A stretch of DNA of 21,283 nt from CAYOWK01 sp964407665 (GTDB lineage Bacteria > Pseudomonadota > Alphaproteobacteria > Caulobacterales > Hyphomonadaceae): contig CAYOWK010000065.1 in assembly GCA_964407665.1 (NCBI GenBank), positions 1 through 21,283 on the forward strand. The letters are read 5' to 3'. Positions 1-7,445 of this stretch are shown here, piece after piece. The stretch's first letter is position 1. Each line of letters begins with the position of its first letter. The position numbers were made by a program, and so were the translations under genes. The notes under the pieces were generated by a model. That model was not told the origin of the DNA. It worked only from the letters and a program-made list of their open reading frames with translations, and did no database searches.

Positions 1-263
1 CGGTGCTCCTCAAGAAGGTCGATGAGCTCGAGCTGTCGGTCCGTTCGGCCAACTGCCTGCGCAACGACAACATCGTCTACATCGGCGACCTCATCCAGAA
101 GACCGAGGCGGAGATGCTCCGCACGCCGAACTTCGGACGCAAGTCGCTCAACGAGATCAAGGAAGTTCTGGCCGGGATGGGGCTCCATCTCGGTATGGAC
201 GTTCCGAACTGGCCGCCAGAGAACATCGAAGATCTGGCCAAGAAGTACGAAGACCACTCGTAA
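1..263 (+). CDS. rpoA: RNA polymerase alpha subunit, C-terminal part (5' end outside window)
   Basis: The frame is open from the window edge to TAA at 261-263 and encodes about 87 residues. They match the alpha C-terminal domain: a VDELELSVRSANCL helix, the NDNIVYIGDL segment, TEAEMLRTPNFGRKSLNEIK (helix-hairpin-helix-like fold) and the conserved WPPENIEDLAKKYED tail. This domain binds UP-element DNA and activators, and the alpha dimer nucleates RNA polymerase assembly. The N-terminal assembly domain lies upstream of the window. The next gene is rplQ, the usual end of the alpha operon. Family assignment is secure; only the 5' truncation by the window limits it. Confidence 0.97.
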   Translation, partial: VLLKKVDELELSVRSANCLRNDNIVYIGDLIQKTEAEMLRTPNFGRKSLNEIKEVLAGMGLHLGMDVPNWPPENIEDLAKKYEDHS

Positions 264-270
264 GAAAGGG

Positions 271-291
271 CGGTCCCGGGTGACGGGACCG
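271..291 (+). promoter_or_regulatory. Perfect hairpin between the rplQ Shine-Dalgarno and its start codon
   Basis: CGGTCCCG (271-278) pairs perfectly with CGGGACCG (284-291) around a GGTGA loop. The only Shine-Dalgarno-like purine run (AAGAAAGGG, 262-270) lies just before it and overlaps the rpoA stop. The rplQ ATG is at 302, 31 nt from the purine run, but about 10 nt away if the hairpin is folded out. There is no T-run after the stem, so it does not look like a terminator. A role in translation of L17 is inferred. Confidence 0.5.
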
Positions 292-301
292 GTATAGTGA
301 C

Positions 302-724
302 ATGCGCCACGGCTTCGCGCTCCGCAAACTGAACCGCACGCACGAACATCGCACCGCGATGTTTGCGAACATGGCGGGCTCGCTGATCCGCCACGAGCAG
401 ATCACGACCACGCTGCCCAAGGCGAAGGAGCTTCGGGCTGTCGTCGAGAAGCTGATCACGCTCAGCAAGAAGGGCGACCTGGCGTCGCGCCGTCTGGCTG
501 CCGCCCGTCTCAAGGAAGACGAGGTCGTGGCCAAGCTGTTCTCGACGCTCGGCGAGCGTTACAAGGATCGCAGCGGCGGCTACACCCGCGTTCTGAAGGC
601 CGGTTTCCGCAAAGGCGATAATGCGCCGATGGCCGTTATCGAGCTGGTTGACCGGGATCCGGAAGCCAAAGGCGCAGAGGATCGCGCCCGCGCCGCCGCG
701 CAGGCCGATACGGACGAAGACTAG
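302..724 (+). CDS. rplQ: 50S ribosomal protein L17 (bL17)
   Basis: The 140-residue protein begins MRHGFALRKLNRTHEHR, the diagnostic L17 N-terminus, which fixes the ATG start. It continues with the AMFANMAGSLIRHEQITTT segment and the GGYTRVLKAGFRKGDNAPMA segment near residue 100. L17 is a structural protein of the large subunit near the exit tunnel. The last ~20 residues form a low-complexity Ala/Asp/Glu tail, as is common in alphaproteobacteria. It follows rpoA by 38 bp and is the last gene of the alpha operon, with a hairpin terminator right after the stop. The spacing between its Shine-Dalgarno and start is unusual (see hairpin 271-291). Confidence 0.98.
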   Translation: MRHGFALRKLNRTHEHRTAMFANMAGSLIRHEQITTTLPKAKELRAVVEKLITLSKKGDLASRRLAAARLKEDEVVAKLFSTLGERYKDRSGGYTRVLKAGFRKGDNAPMAVIELVDRDPEAKGAEDRARAAAQADTDED

Positions 725-751
725 GTCGTTCGGGCTTCTCTGGACTTTTGG

Positions 752-785
752 AGGCCGCCCCTTGGGGGGCGGCCTTCTGCGTTTC
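752..785 (+). terminator. Intrinsic terminator after rplQ
   Basis: A 10-bp perfect stem, AGGCCGCCCC (752-761) with GGGGCGGCCT (766-775), closes a TTGG loop. It is followed by a modest T-containing tail (TCTGCGTTT). It lies 28 bp after the rplQ stop and separates the alpha operon from the protease gene. Confidence 0.8.
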
Positions 786-902
786 GGAAGAGCGATGCGC
801 CTTGTTTGCGCCGAATTCGCCGCCTAGCTCCAAGTCTGTCGGCGTCCGGCTCCGGGGTCCTGCTTCGATGGCGGTCGCGCGAGAGCAGCACGGGTATCGC
901 GT

Positions 903-2405
903 ATGAAAAAGCAGAGCTTCCTGGTTGCCATTGCCGCTTCGGTTGGAACGGCCGCGGTCATCATCTCCGCGCCCGCAGCCGGGCAGCTGTTCGGTGGCCG
1001 GGAAGACGTCCGCGAGGCGCCTGTCCAGCTGGCGCAGGTTGCTCCCTCCCCACAACCGGTTGCGGCCGACAGGGTGGCTCCTGTTTCGCAAGCCGGGCTT
1101 CAGCAGTCGTTTTCGCCGGTGGTCAAGAACACGGCCCCGGCTGTGGTCAATGTCTACACGGCAAAGACTGAAGCAGTTTGTCCTTATGCCAACTCGACGT
1201 TTGCGCAGTTCTACTGCGGCAGTGATGCCGGGCGGACCGAGAAGCGGGAGATGTCCCTGGGATCCGGCGTCATTGTCGGCGCCGATGGGGTGATTGTCAC
1301 GAACAACCATGTGGTGGAGTCGGGCGACGAGTTTCGGGTTGTCCTCCACGACCGCCGGGAGTTCCCCGCCACCCTGGTGATGAAGGACGAGCGGACGGAT
1401 CTGGCGGTGCTCAAGATCGATGTCGGCGCCGAGCAACTGCCGAACCTCGGCTTCGCCGATACAAACAAGATACAGGTCGGGGATCTGGTGCTGGCGATCG
1501 GCAACCCGTTCGGCGTGGGTCAGACGGTCACGTCCGGCATTGTGTCTGCGCTGGCGCGAACGGATGTGGGCGTTTCGGACTACTCGTCGTTCATTCAGAC
1601 AGACGCCCCGATCAATCCCGGCAACTCGGGCGGCGCCCTGGTCGACATGCAAGGCCGCCTCGTTGGCGTGAACTCGATGATCTTCTCGAAGACTGGGGGT
1701 TCGGTCGGTATCGGATTCGCCATTCCGGCCGAGATGGTAAAGCGCGTTGTGGACGCTGCGGTGCACGGTGGAACGCTTGTTCGGCCATGGCTGGGGGCGA
1801 AGGGCGACGGCGTCACCATGAATGTCGCCACTACGGTTGGACTGGATCGTCCCCGTGGCGTGATCCTGTCGGAAATCTACAAGAGTGGGCCGGCAGACCG
1901 TGCAGGTCTGCAGGAAGGCGACATCGTTCTCACAATCGATGGGCGTGAAGTTTTCGACGACAAGGGCATGAAGTTCATTGCGGCCACCAAGGCCGAGGGC
2001 GAGTCGGTTGAAGTCAGCTTTCTCCGCAACCGTCAGGAGCAAACGGTCAGTCTGAAGCTGGCCCGCCCGCCTGGGACCACGGAGGCTGATCTCAAGCAGG
2101 TGGCCGGCCGCAACCCGTTCGCTGGCGCCGTGATCGCGGAGCTGTCTCCCGCGCTGGCGGAGGAGCTTGGCCTCGACCCGTTCCGCTATGAAAGCGGCCT
2201 GCTCGTCTACCAGGTGCCGTATCGGTCTATCGCGGGGAATCTCGGGCTGCGGCCGGGGGACATCGTGAAAGAAGTGAACGGGGTCGCCGTGAAGAGCCGG
2301 GCAGACCTTGACCGCGCAGTCAGCAAGGCCGCGACGAACCAGGGGGTCTGGCGTCTGGCTATTGAGCGCAACGGGCGCCGCATAGAGACGTCCGTACGCA
2401 TCTGA
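903..2405 (+). CDS. Periplasmic Do-type serine protease (DegP/DegQ family)
   Basis: This is a 500-residue HtrA-family protease/chaperone that degrades or holds misfolded envelope proteins. The N-terminus is a Sec signal peptide (MKK, then hydrophobic residues 5-26). The trypsin-like domain carries the triad His136 (TNNHVV), Asp166 (RTDLAVLK) and Ser242 (GNSGGAL). Two PDZ domains follow: the first around residues 295-385 (GVILSEIYKSGPADRAGLQEGDIVLTIDG motif region), the second near 410-500 (GLRPGDIVKEVNGV). Length and layout match Do proteases. Two cysteines, C93 and C105, sit in the region before the protease core, in the LA-loop position. The ATG at 903 is chosen because it gives a complete signal peptide; a Shine-Dalgarno is weak (GAGAG at 881-885). 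The gene stands alone after the rplQ terminator, so its promoter should lie within 786-902, but I could not identify convincing -35/-10 boxes. Confidence 0.95.
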   Translation: MKKQSFLVAIAASVGTAAVIISAPAAGQLFGGREDVREAPVQLAQVAPSPQPVAADRVAPVSQAGLQQSFSPVVKNTAPAVVNVYTAKTEAVCPYANSTFAQFYCGSDAGRTEKREMSLGSGVIVGADGVIVTNNHVVESGDEFRVVLHDRREFPATLVMKDERTDLAVLKIDVGAEQLPNLGFADTNKIQVGDLVLAIGNPFGVGQTVTSGIVSALARTDVGVSDYSSFIQTDAPINPGNSGGALVDMQGRLVGVNSMIFSKTGGSVGIGFAIPAEMVKRVVDAAVHGGTLVRPWLGAKGDGVTMNVATTVGLDRPRGVILSEIYKSGPADRAGLQEGDIVLTIDGREVFDDKGMKFIAATKAEGESVEVSFLRNRQEQTVSLKLARPPGTTEADLKQVAGRNPFAGAVIAELSPALAEELGLDPFRYESGLLVYQVPYRSIAGNLGLRPGDIVKEVNGVAVKSRADLDRAVSKAATNQGVWRLAIERNGRRIETSVRI

Positions 2406-2455
2406 TCGTGCCAGCTGCGCTGGATTGGTGACGCTTACAGGACTACATCCAGCGC

Positions 2456-3772
2456 GTGAGCGATCTGTTTCAAGCTGCAGGACTGAATGAGGAGGCTCCG
2501 CGTCCCCTGGCCGACCGGCTGCGCCCGGAAAAGCTGGAAGACGTCGTTGGCCAGGACCACCTTCTGGCGCCGGATGGGCCCGTTGGCAGGATGCTCGAAC
2601 AGGGCAGACTGGCCAGTCTGATCTTGTGGGGGCCGCCGGGGGTCGGCAAGACGACTATCGCGCGCCTTCTCGCTCAACGGTCCGGTCTGGCGTTCGAGCA
2701 ACTGTCGGCGATCTTCTCCGGGGTCAAGGATCTTCGGGCGGTGTTCGAACAGGCCGAACACCGGCGGGCCACGGGCAAGGGCACGCTCCTTTTCGTTGAC
2801 GAGATTCACCGCTTCAATCGAGCCCAGCAGGATGGATTTCTGCCCTTCGTCGAACGAGGGGTCGTCACGCTTGTGGGCGCGACGACAGAGAATCCGTCGT
2901 TTGAGCTGAACAGCGCGCTACTTTCCCGCGCCCAGGTTATGGTTCTGAAACGGCTCGACGAGGCGGCGCTGGGGCTGTTGCTTGACCGGGCCGAGGCCCA
3001 CATGGGCCGGAAGGCCCTGCTGACGGATGAAGCCCGCCGCTCGCTGATGGCGATGGCTGATGGCGACGGGCGCTATTTCCTGAATCTGCTGGAGGAAGTG
3101 TTCGCCTGGAAGGGCGATACGCCTCGCGACCCCGCGCAGTTGACGGCAGCGCTGCAGAAGCGGGCCCCCTCCTACGACAAGGACCGCGAGGAGCACTACA
3201 ATCTCATTTCCGCGTGGCACAAGGCGACGCGCGGCAGCGATCCGGATGCGGCGCTGTACTGGTTCTGCCGGATGCTGGAGGGGGGCGAGGATCCGTTGTT
3301 TCTTGCCCGCAGAATGATCCGCGCGGCGAGTGAGGATATTGGTCTGGCGGATCCGACGGCTTTGATGATCTGCAATGAGGCCGCGCGGACGTATGAGCGT
3401 CTTGGGTCTCCGGAGGGCGAATTGGCGCTGGCGCAGGCTGTCATCCACCTGGCGACGGCGCCGAAGTCGAATGCAGCCTACGTTGCCTACAAGGCCGCGA
3501 GACGGGCGGCGAGGGAGACCGGGTCGCTTGCTCCACCGGCCCATATCCTGAATGCGCCGACCAAGATGATGAAGGATCTGGGGTACGGGAAGGGCTACGC
3601 TTACGATCACGATAGCGAAGACCAGTTCTCCGGGCAGGACTATTTCCCGGACGGGTTGGACAGGCCATCGTTCTACAAGCCGCAGGGCATGGGTCGTGAA
3701 GCGCCGATCCGGGAAAATCTGGAGCGCTGGGCGAGGTTACGCGCCGAAAAGAACCGGCGCGGGGACGGGTGA
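2456..3772 (+). CDS. rarA: Replication-associated recombination protein A (RarA/MgsA, AAA+ ATPase)
   Basis: This 438-residue AAA+ ATPase of the RarA/WRNIP1 family acts at stalled replication forks and is related to clamp-loader subunits. Visible motifs are an N-terminal PLADRLRPEKLEDVVGQDHLL box, Walker A GPPGVGKT (59-66), Walker B with DEIH (115-118), sensor-1 GATTENPSFE, and the arginine-finger region LLSRAQV. The C-terminal part has the family signatures (SAWHKATRGSDPDAALYW, MIRAASEDIGLADP, YGKGYAYDHD). The start is GTG; the purine run before it is poor. The gene follows the protease by 50 bp, and its TGA abuts the next GTG directly, so translational coupling to the downstream pseudouridine synthase is likely. 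Confidence 0.96.
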   Translation: MSDLFQAAGLNEEAPRPLADRLRPEKLEDVVGQDHLLAPDGPVGRMLEQGRLASLILWGPPGVGKTTIARLLAQRSGLAFEQLSAIFSGVKDLRAVFEQAEHRRATGKGTLLFVDEIHRFNRAQQDGFLPFVERGVVTLVGATTENPSFELNSALLSRAQVMVLKRLDEAALGLLLDRAEAHMGRKALLTDEARRSLMAMADGDGRYFLNLLEEVFAWKGDTPRDPAQLTAALQKRAPSYDKDREEHYNLISAWHKATRGSDPDAALYWFCRMLEGGEDPLFLARRMIRAASEDIGLADPTALMICNEAARTYERLGSPEGELALAQAVIHLATAPKSNAAYVAYKAARRAARETGSLAPPAHILNAPTKMMKDLGYGKGYAYDHDSEDQFSGQDYFPDGLDRPSFYKPQGMGREAPIRENLERWARLRAEKNRRGDG

Positions 3773-4534
3773 GTGGGACGCAATTACGAACTGAAACCCG
3801 TGGCGCCGGAGGACGCCGCCTTCGTGCGGTCATTTGTGATCCACGAGGACGATACGGTGCTCGGCTTCTGCAAGCCGGCCGGCCTGCCGGTTCAGACGCG
3901 CAACCCGGATGACCGGACTCTGGACAGCCTGATGGCGGCGTTTGCCCGATCAAATGGCAAGCGACCGCGGCTGGTGCACCGTCTGGATGCGCAGACCTCG
4001 GGCGTAATCATCGCAGCCAAGACGCAGCCGGCCGCGGCGGCGCTCAGCGCGGCGTTTGCAGGGCGGGACGTGCGGAAGATCTACCTCGCTGTCGTGAGTT
4101 GCGCGACGCGGCCGGGTGCGAGCGGCGTGATCGATGTTCCGCTGGCCCGTTACCGGCCAAAACCGGAGCTTGAACTCATGCGCGCAGGACGCCCGGGGGA
4201 CAATTCGGCGCAGGAGGCCGTTACTCGCTGGCGGCTTGTCTCCTCGACAGGCTCGAGCCACCTGCTGCAGGTCGAGCCTGAGACTGGACGCATGCACCAG
4301 ATCCGGGCGCACCTTTCCCTTTCCGGCATGCCCATCGTCGGCGACCCCTATTACGGCGGAGCAACCACGGTCGCGGGGGCGAAGACGCCCCGGATGCTGC
4401 TGCATGCGGAGAAGCTGTCAGGCCCGCACCCCTCGGGCGGCCAGTTCACGCTGTTTGCTCGCGCACCCGACGATTTCCGTCCCTTCCAGCCTGCGGCGAT
4501 GGCCGATATGGCTTTGCGGCCCAAGCCGAACTAA
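3773..4534 (+). CDS. RluA-family pseudouridine synthase lacking an S4 domain
   Basis: The 253-residue protein isomerises uridine to pseudouridine in RNA. The catalytic motif LVHRLDAQTSG gives Asp72 as the nucleophile. The entry motif VLGFCKPAGLPVQ, the KIYLAVV strand and the PETGRMHQIRAHL substrate-loop motif are all present. There is no N-terminal S4 RNA-binding domain, so it resembles the short RluA/TruC-like type more than RluC or RluD; target (rRNA or tRNA) cannot be told from sequence. The GTG start directly follows the rarA stop. It precedes crcB by 8 bp. A second, S4-containing family member lies just beyond crcB. Confidence 0.9.
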   Translation: MGRNYELKPVAPEDAAFVRSFVIHEDDTVLGFCKPAGLPVQTRNPDDRTLDSLMAAFARSNGKRPRLVHRLDAQTSGVIIAAKTQPAAAALSAAFAGRDVRKIYLAVVSCATRPGASGVIDVPLARYRPKPELELMRAGRPGDNSAQEAVTRWRLVSSTGSSHLLQVEPETGRMHQIRAHLSLSGMPIVGDPYYGGATTVAGAKTPRMLLHAEKLSGPHPSGGQFTLFARAPDDFRPFQPAAMADMALRPKPN

Positions 4535-4542
4535 GAACCCGA

Positions 4543-4926
4543 ATGTTCAACTTCCTTCTTGTCGCGGCGGGCGGGGCGCTCGGGGCGGGCGCACGCCATC
4601 TGGTGTCGGGTCTGTTCCTGCGCCAGGTCGGCAGCGCGTGGCCCTGGGGAACGCTCGTCATCAACGTCTCCGGAAGCCTGCTTCTGGGATTGCTGGTGGG
4701 CGTTCTGGCGTTCCGGGGCGGCGAGGGGCAGGCCCAGCTGCGACTACTGCTCGGCACCGGCGTGCTTGGCGGATTCACCACGTTTTCAGCCTACTCGCTG
4801 GAGACTGTGCAGTTGATTGAGCGGGGGCGGTTCGCTCCTGCTCTCATTTATGCTCTCGGCTCGGTCGCGCTCGGCGTGGCGGGCGTATTTGCCGGCCTGT
4901 GGCTGGCCCGGAGATTTTTCGCATGA
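4543..4926 (+). CDS. crcB: Fluoride ion channel CrcB/Fluc
   Basis: The 127-residue protein has four hydrophobic segments and the Fluc hallmarks: GGALGAGARH at the N-terminus (the loop Arg), WGTLVINVSGSLLLG (the conserved Asn) and GVLGGFTTFSAYSLE (the Phe-box and Na+-site TTFS motif). Fluc channels are dual-topology dimers that export fluoride and protect enolase and pyrophosphatase. It sits between two pseudouridine synthase genes in one operon and its TGA overlaps the next ATG (ATGA at 4923-4926). No room exists upstream for a fluoride riboswitch, so expression is probably that of the operon. Confidence 0.97.
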   Translation: MFNFLLVAAGGALGAGARHLVSGLFLRQVGSAWPWGTLVINVSGSLLLGLLVGVLAFRGGEGQAQLRLLLGTGVLGGFTTFSAYSLETVQLIERGRFAPALIYALGSVALGVAGVFAGLWLARRFFA

Positions 4927-5945
4927 CCTGGAACAAGGGGCAGGTCGTATCGATGCCCGTGTCCGACGATGAGGACGACACGCGGCTGGACCGCTGGCTT
5001 CGCAGGAAGTTCAGCGGGCTCGGACAGGGCCAGATCGAGAAGGCGCTCCGCAACGGTGAAATCCGCGTGGATGGCGGCCGTGCGAAGTCGTCCCAGCGGC
5101 TGAAGGCCGGGCAGATGGTCCGTATTCCGCCGTTCGGCGCACCGGATACGCCCAGCTCGCCAAGTGGAGCCTCAAGCGTGAAGGCGGCTGACGTCGAGTT
5201 CATCCGCTCTCTCGTGATCTACGAAGACAAGAATATCATTGCGATCAACAAGCCTGCGGGCCTGGCTTCGCAGGGCGGAACCGGCACGACCCGGCATGTC
5301 GACGGCCTGTCGCGGGCACTGGTGGCCGAGGGCGAGGAGAAGCCCCGGCTCGTACACCGTCTTGATCGGGATACGACCGGCGTTCTCGTCCTGGCCAAGA
5401 CTGCGAGCGCTGCCGCCAAGCTCTCGGCACTCTTCAAGGGACGTGATCTGGAGAAGATCTATTGGGCCATCGTCCTCGGGCAGCCGCACCCGATGGACGG
5501 CGAAGTCCGGGGCTGGATGAAGAAGTCCTCCGGTCCCGGCGAAGAGAAGGAAAAGATGCGCTCCGCCGATCACGGCGAGCCTGGCGCGGTTCATGCCGTC
5601 AGCCAGTACACGGTGCTTGCCCAGGCAGCCCAGCGGATCTCATGGGTCGGCCTCAAGCCGGAAACGGGCCGCACGCACCAACTGAGGTTCCACATGGCGG
5701 GGATCGGCTGCGCCATCCTGGGCGACAAGAAGTACACCTGCGATGTGCCTGTCCCCGGCGAACTGGCTGACGGACTACACCTTCATGCGCGCGCCTTGCG
5801 GCTCCCGGCGATTGGCGGCGGCAAGCCCGTCGACCTGATCGCGCCGCTGCCGCCGCACATGGAGGCGACATTCGACGCCCTGGGCTTCGACCCCTCGATT
5901 GCCGAAGACCCGTTCTTCTCGCTGCGCAAGATCCGGCGGCGGTAG
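4923..5945 (+). CDS. rluC: Ribosomal large subunit pseudouridine synthase, RluC type (S4 + RluA domains)
   Basis: The 340-residue protein has an N-terminal S4 domain (about residues 18-68, TRLDRWLRRKF...NGEIRVDGGRAKSSQRLKAGQMVRIP). The RluA catalytic core follows, with LVHRLDRDTTG (Asp148 nucleophile), KIYWAIVLG and KPETGRTHQLRFH. By family it modifies 23S rRNA (RluC sites in E. coli are 955, 2504 and 2580); the target here is inferred. The frame is open 24 bases further upstream, but ATG 4923 is preferred because it makes the classic ATGA overlap with crcB and starts just before the S4 domain. The C-terminus is full length. ATP12 follows after 10 bp. Confidence 0.9.
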   Translation: MTWNKGQVVSMPVSDDEDDTRLDRWLRRKFSGLGQGQIEKALRNGEIRVDGGRAKSSQRLKAGQMVRIPPFGAPDTPSSPSGASSVKAADVEFIRSLVIYEDKNIIAINKPAGLASQGGTGTTRHVDGLSRALVAEGEEKPRLVHRLDRDTTGVLVLAKTASAAAKLSALFKGRDLEKIYWAIVLGQPHPMDGEVRGWMKKSSGPGEEKEKMRSADHGEPGAVHAVSQYTVLAQAAQRISWVGLKPETGRTHQLRFHMAGIGCAILGDKKYTCDVPVPGELADGLHLHARALRLPAIGGGKPVDLIAPLPPHMEATFDALGFDPSIAEDPFFSLRKIRRR

Positions 5946-5955
5946 GGGCAGCCCG

Positions 5956-6705
5956 ATGGTCAAAGGTCTGAAGGGCGAAATCGATCAGCGTCCGCGCCGC
6001 TTCTACAAGGAAGCTGGTATACGGGCTGTCGATGGGGGCTGGCAGGTCGAACTGGACGGCAGGCCGCTCAGGACGCCTGCCAAGGCGGGACTCATTGCCC
6101 CTACGCTCAAACTGGGCGAGGCGCTCGCGGGCGAGTGGAACGCGCAGGACGAGCGCATCGATTTTGCGTCGATGTCGCTGACGCGTCTGGCCAATGTCGC
6201 CATCGACCGCACTCCAGGAACACGGCCCGAGATGGCGGCTGAGGCGGCCCGGTATGCGGAAACCGACCTTGTCTCTTACCTTGCGGAGCGTCCGGTCGAG
6301 CTGCGCGCGCGCCAGGAAGAAGTCTGGCGCCCGCTGCGGGACTGGGCGGCGGAGGAACACGGCGTGCGGCTGATCGCGGTGGAGGGCATCATGCCGATCC
6401 GCCAACCCGAAGGCTCGATAGCAGCCATGCAGGCGTTCGCGGCGAGTCTCGACGACTTCCGGTTGACGGGGCTGGTGTACGGGATCGGGTTATTGGGCTC
6501 GGCGGTGCTGGGGCTGGCAGTCGAACGACGGCGCATGTCTGCTGCCAATGCATTCGAGGCTTCGCGCATCGACGAAATCCATCAGGCCAGTCTCTGGGGT
6601 GAGGACGCCGAGGCACAAATTCGCATCGCGCGAGCCCGTGACGAGGCATCTGCTCTTGACCGCTGGTTCGATGCGCTCGACGGTGAGGGCATGTCAAAGG
6701 GGTAG
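5956..6705 (+). CDS. ATP12-type F1-ATPase assembly chaperone
   Basis: The 249-residue protein matches the ATP12 family: an N-terminal RRFYKEAGIRAVDGGWQVELDGRPLRTPAK block, then LAGEWNAQDERIDFASMSLTRLANVAID, ETDLVSYLAERPVELRARQEEVWRPL, and the C-terminal LLGSAVLGLAVERRR and ASRIDEIHQASLWGEDAEA helices. In mitochondria ATP12 binds F1 alpha and prevents its aggregation; in alphaproteobacteria the same cytoplasmic role is presumed. ATG 5956 is chosen over an upstream in-frame start at 5899 because it begins just before the conserved block, with GTAGGGG (5942-5948) as Shine-Dalgarno. In many alphaproteobacteria a HAD hydrolase separates rluC from this gene; here the two are adjacent. Confidence 0.93.
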   Translation: MVKGLKGEIDQRPRRFYKEAGIRAVDGGWQVELDGRPLRTPAKAGLIAPTLKLGEALAGEWNAQDERIDFASMSLTRLANVAIDRTPGTRPEMAAEAARYAETDLVSYLAERPVELRARQEEVWRPLRDWAAEEHGVRLIAVEGIMPIRQPEGSIAAMQAFAASLDDFRLTGLVYGIGLLGSAVLGLAVERRRMSAANAFEASRIDEIHQASLWGEDAEAQIRIARARDEASALDRWFDALDGEGMSKG

Positions 6706-6710
6706 AGCGT

Positions 6711-7364
6711 ATGGGACGGTCCGGTCTCGCGGTCTTGGTGCTCTGCATCGGCGTCGCGCTGGACCATCCGGCTGCTGCTGACGAACCCCGGATTTTCTCG
6801 CGCGAGGACTACGCGGTCTATTTTTCGCCCGGACGTCTCCAGAGTCACTCGCCCTACTACGACAGCAACGGCCAGCTCGAAGTCATTCGCAACCGAGTGC
6901 TCTCGGTGGGCGGCAAGACATTTCTTGAGCAGACCGTACGGGCGCTGGATGTGTCGCCCAACTACGATACGCTGAGCGAAGCGCCGTTCTACAAGATACG
7001 TTCGAACGGCGTGTCCCGGATGGTCTGGGACGAGAGGCGTGTCGCCTATCTGTTCGATTACTCGGACCTGGATTTCTCCGAGGACACCTCTGAGGTTTTC
7101 GAGTCCGCAAACAGCCGCGTGGAGATCAGTGGGGCGGACAAGCCCCGCGGTACGCTCCATACGTTCTACCGCGGCGCAGACGAGCGGGCCGGACGCGATG
7201 TCGACGCTCTTGACCGGGCCTACCGGGCTGACGTGGTCGGAGCCTGGAGCATGCAGTGCATGTATGTGAGCACGAAGGACTACGACGTTGCGTGCGAACT
7301 GACCCATCTGCCGACGGACCGGATTGAGCGCCATCTCTATCGCAAGCTCGACCTGATCGGTTGA
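6711..7364 (+). CDS. Exported protein of unknown function in the rluC-ATP12 operon
   Basis: I do not recognise this 217-residue protein. It begins with a short hydrophobic stretch (residues 5-17) ending in HPAAA before DEP, consistent with a cleaved Sec signal peptide. The mature part is rich in Tyr, Asp, Ser and Arg, with no further membrane segment and no catalytic motif I can name. Two cysteines lie near the C-terminus (SMQCMYV and YDVACELTHL), close enough to form a disulfide in the periplasm. It starts 5 bp after ATP12 and is therefore probably co-transcribed. The 81 bp after it contain no clear terminator before SURF1. The ATG at 6711 gives the complete signal peptide. Confidence 0.8.
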   Translation: MGRSGLAVLVLCIGVALDHPAAADEPRIFSREDYAVYFSPGRLQSHSPYYDSNGQLEVIRNRVLSVGGKTFLEQTVRALDVSPNYDTLSEAPFYKIRSNGVSRMVWDERRVAYLFDYSDLDFSEDTSEVFESANSRVEISGADKPRGTLHTFYRGADERAGRDVDALDRAYRADVVGAWSMQCMYVSTKDYDVACELTHLPTDRIERHLYRKLDLIG

Positions 7365-7445
7365 CCTGACTGGACCGGGGCATTGGCCGTTTCACCGCAG
7401 CGCGGGCGGCTTGCGGGGCAGGCAGGCCGGGCCTAATCCCTTGTC

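Noticed and set aside
636..2042. 468-codon open frame on the - strand opposite the Do protease
   Set aside because: It is fully antisense to a protease with intact triad and PDZ domains. Its translation is Arg/His-rich low-complexity, as high-GC shadow frames are.
2410..2422. Small hairpin CCAGC-TGC-GCTGG between the protease and rarA as a terminator
   Set aside because: It has only five base pairs and no T-run; it is most likely chance in a 50-bp operon gap.
4535..4542. Fluoride riboswitch before crcB
   Set aside because: Only 8 bp separate crcB from the upstream gene, and no riboswitch-like fold was seen in the preceding coding sequence.
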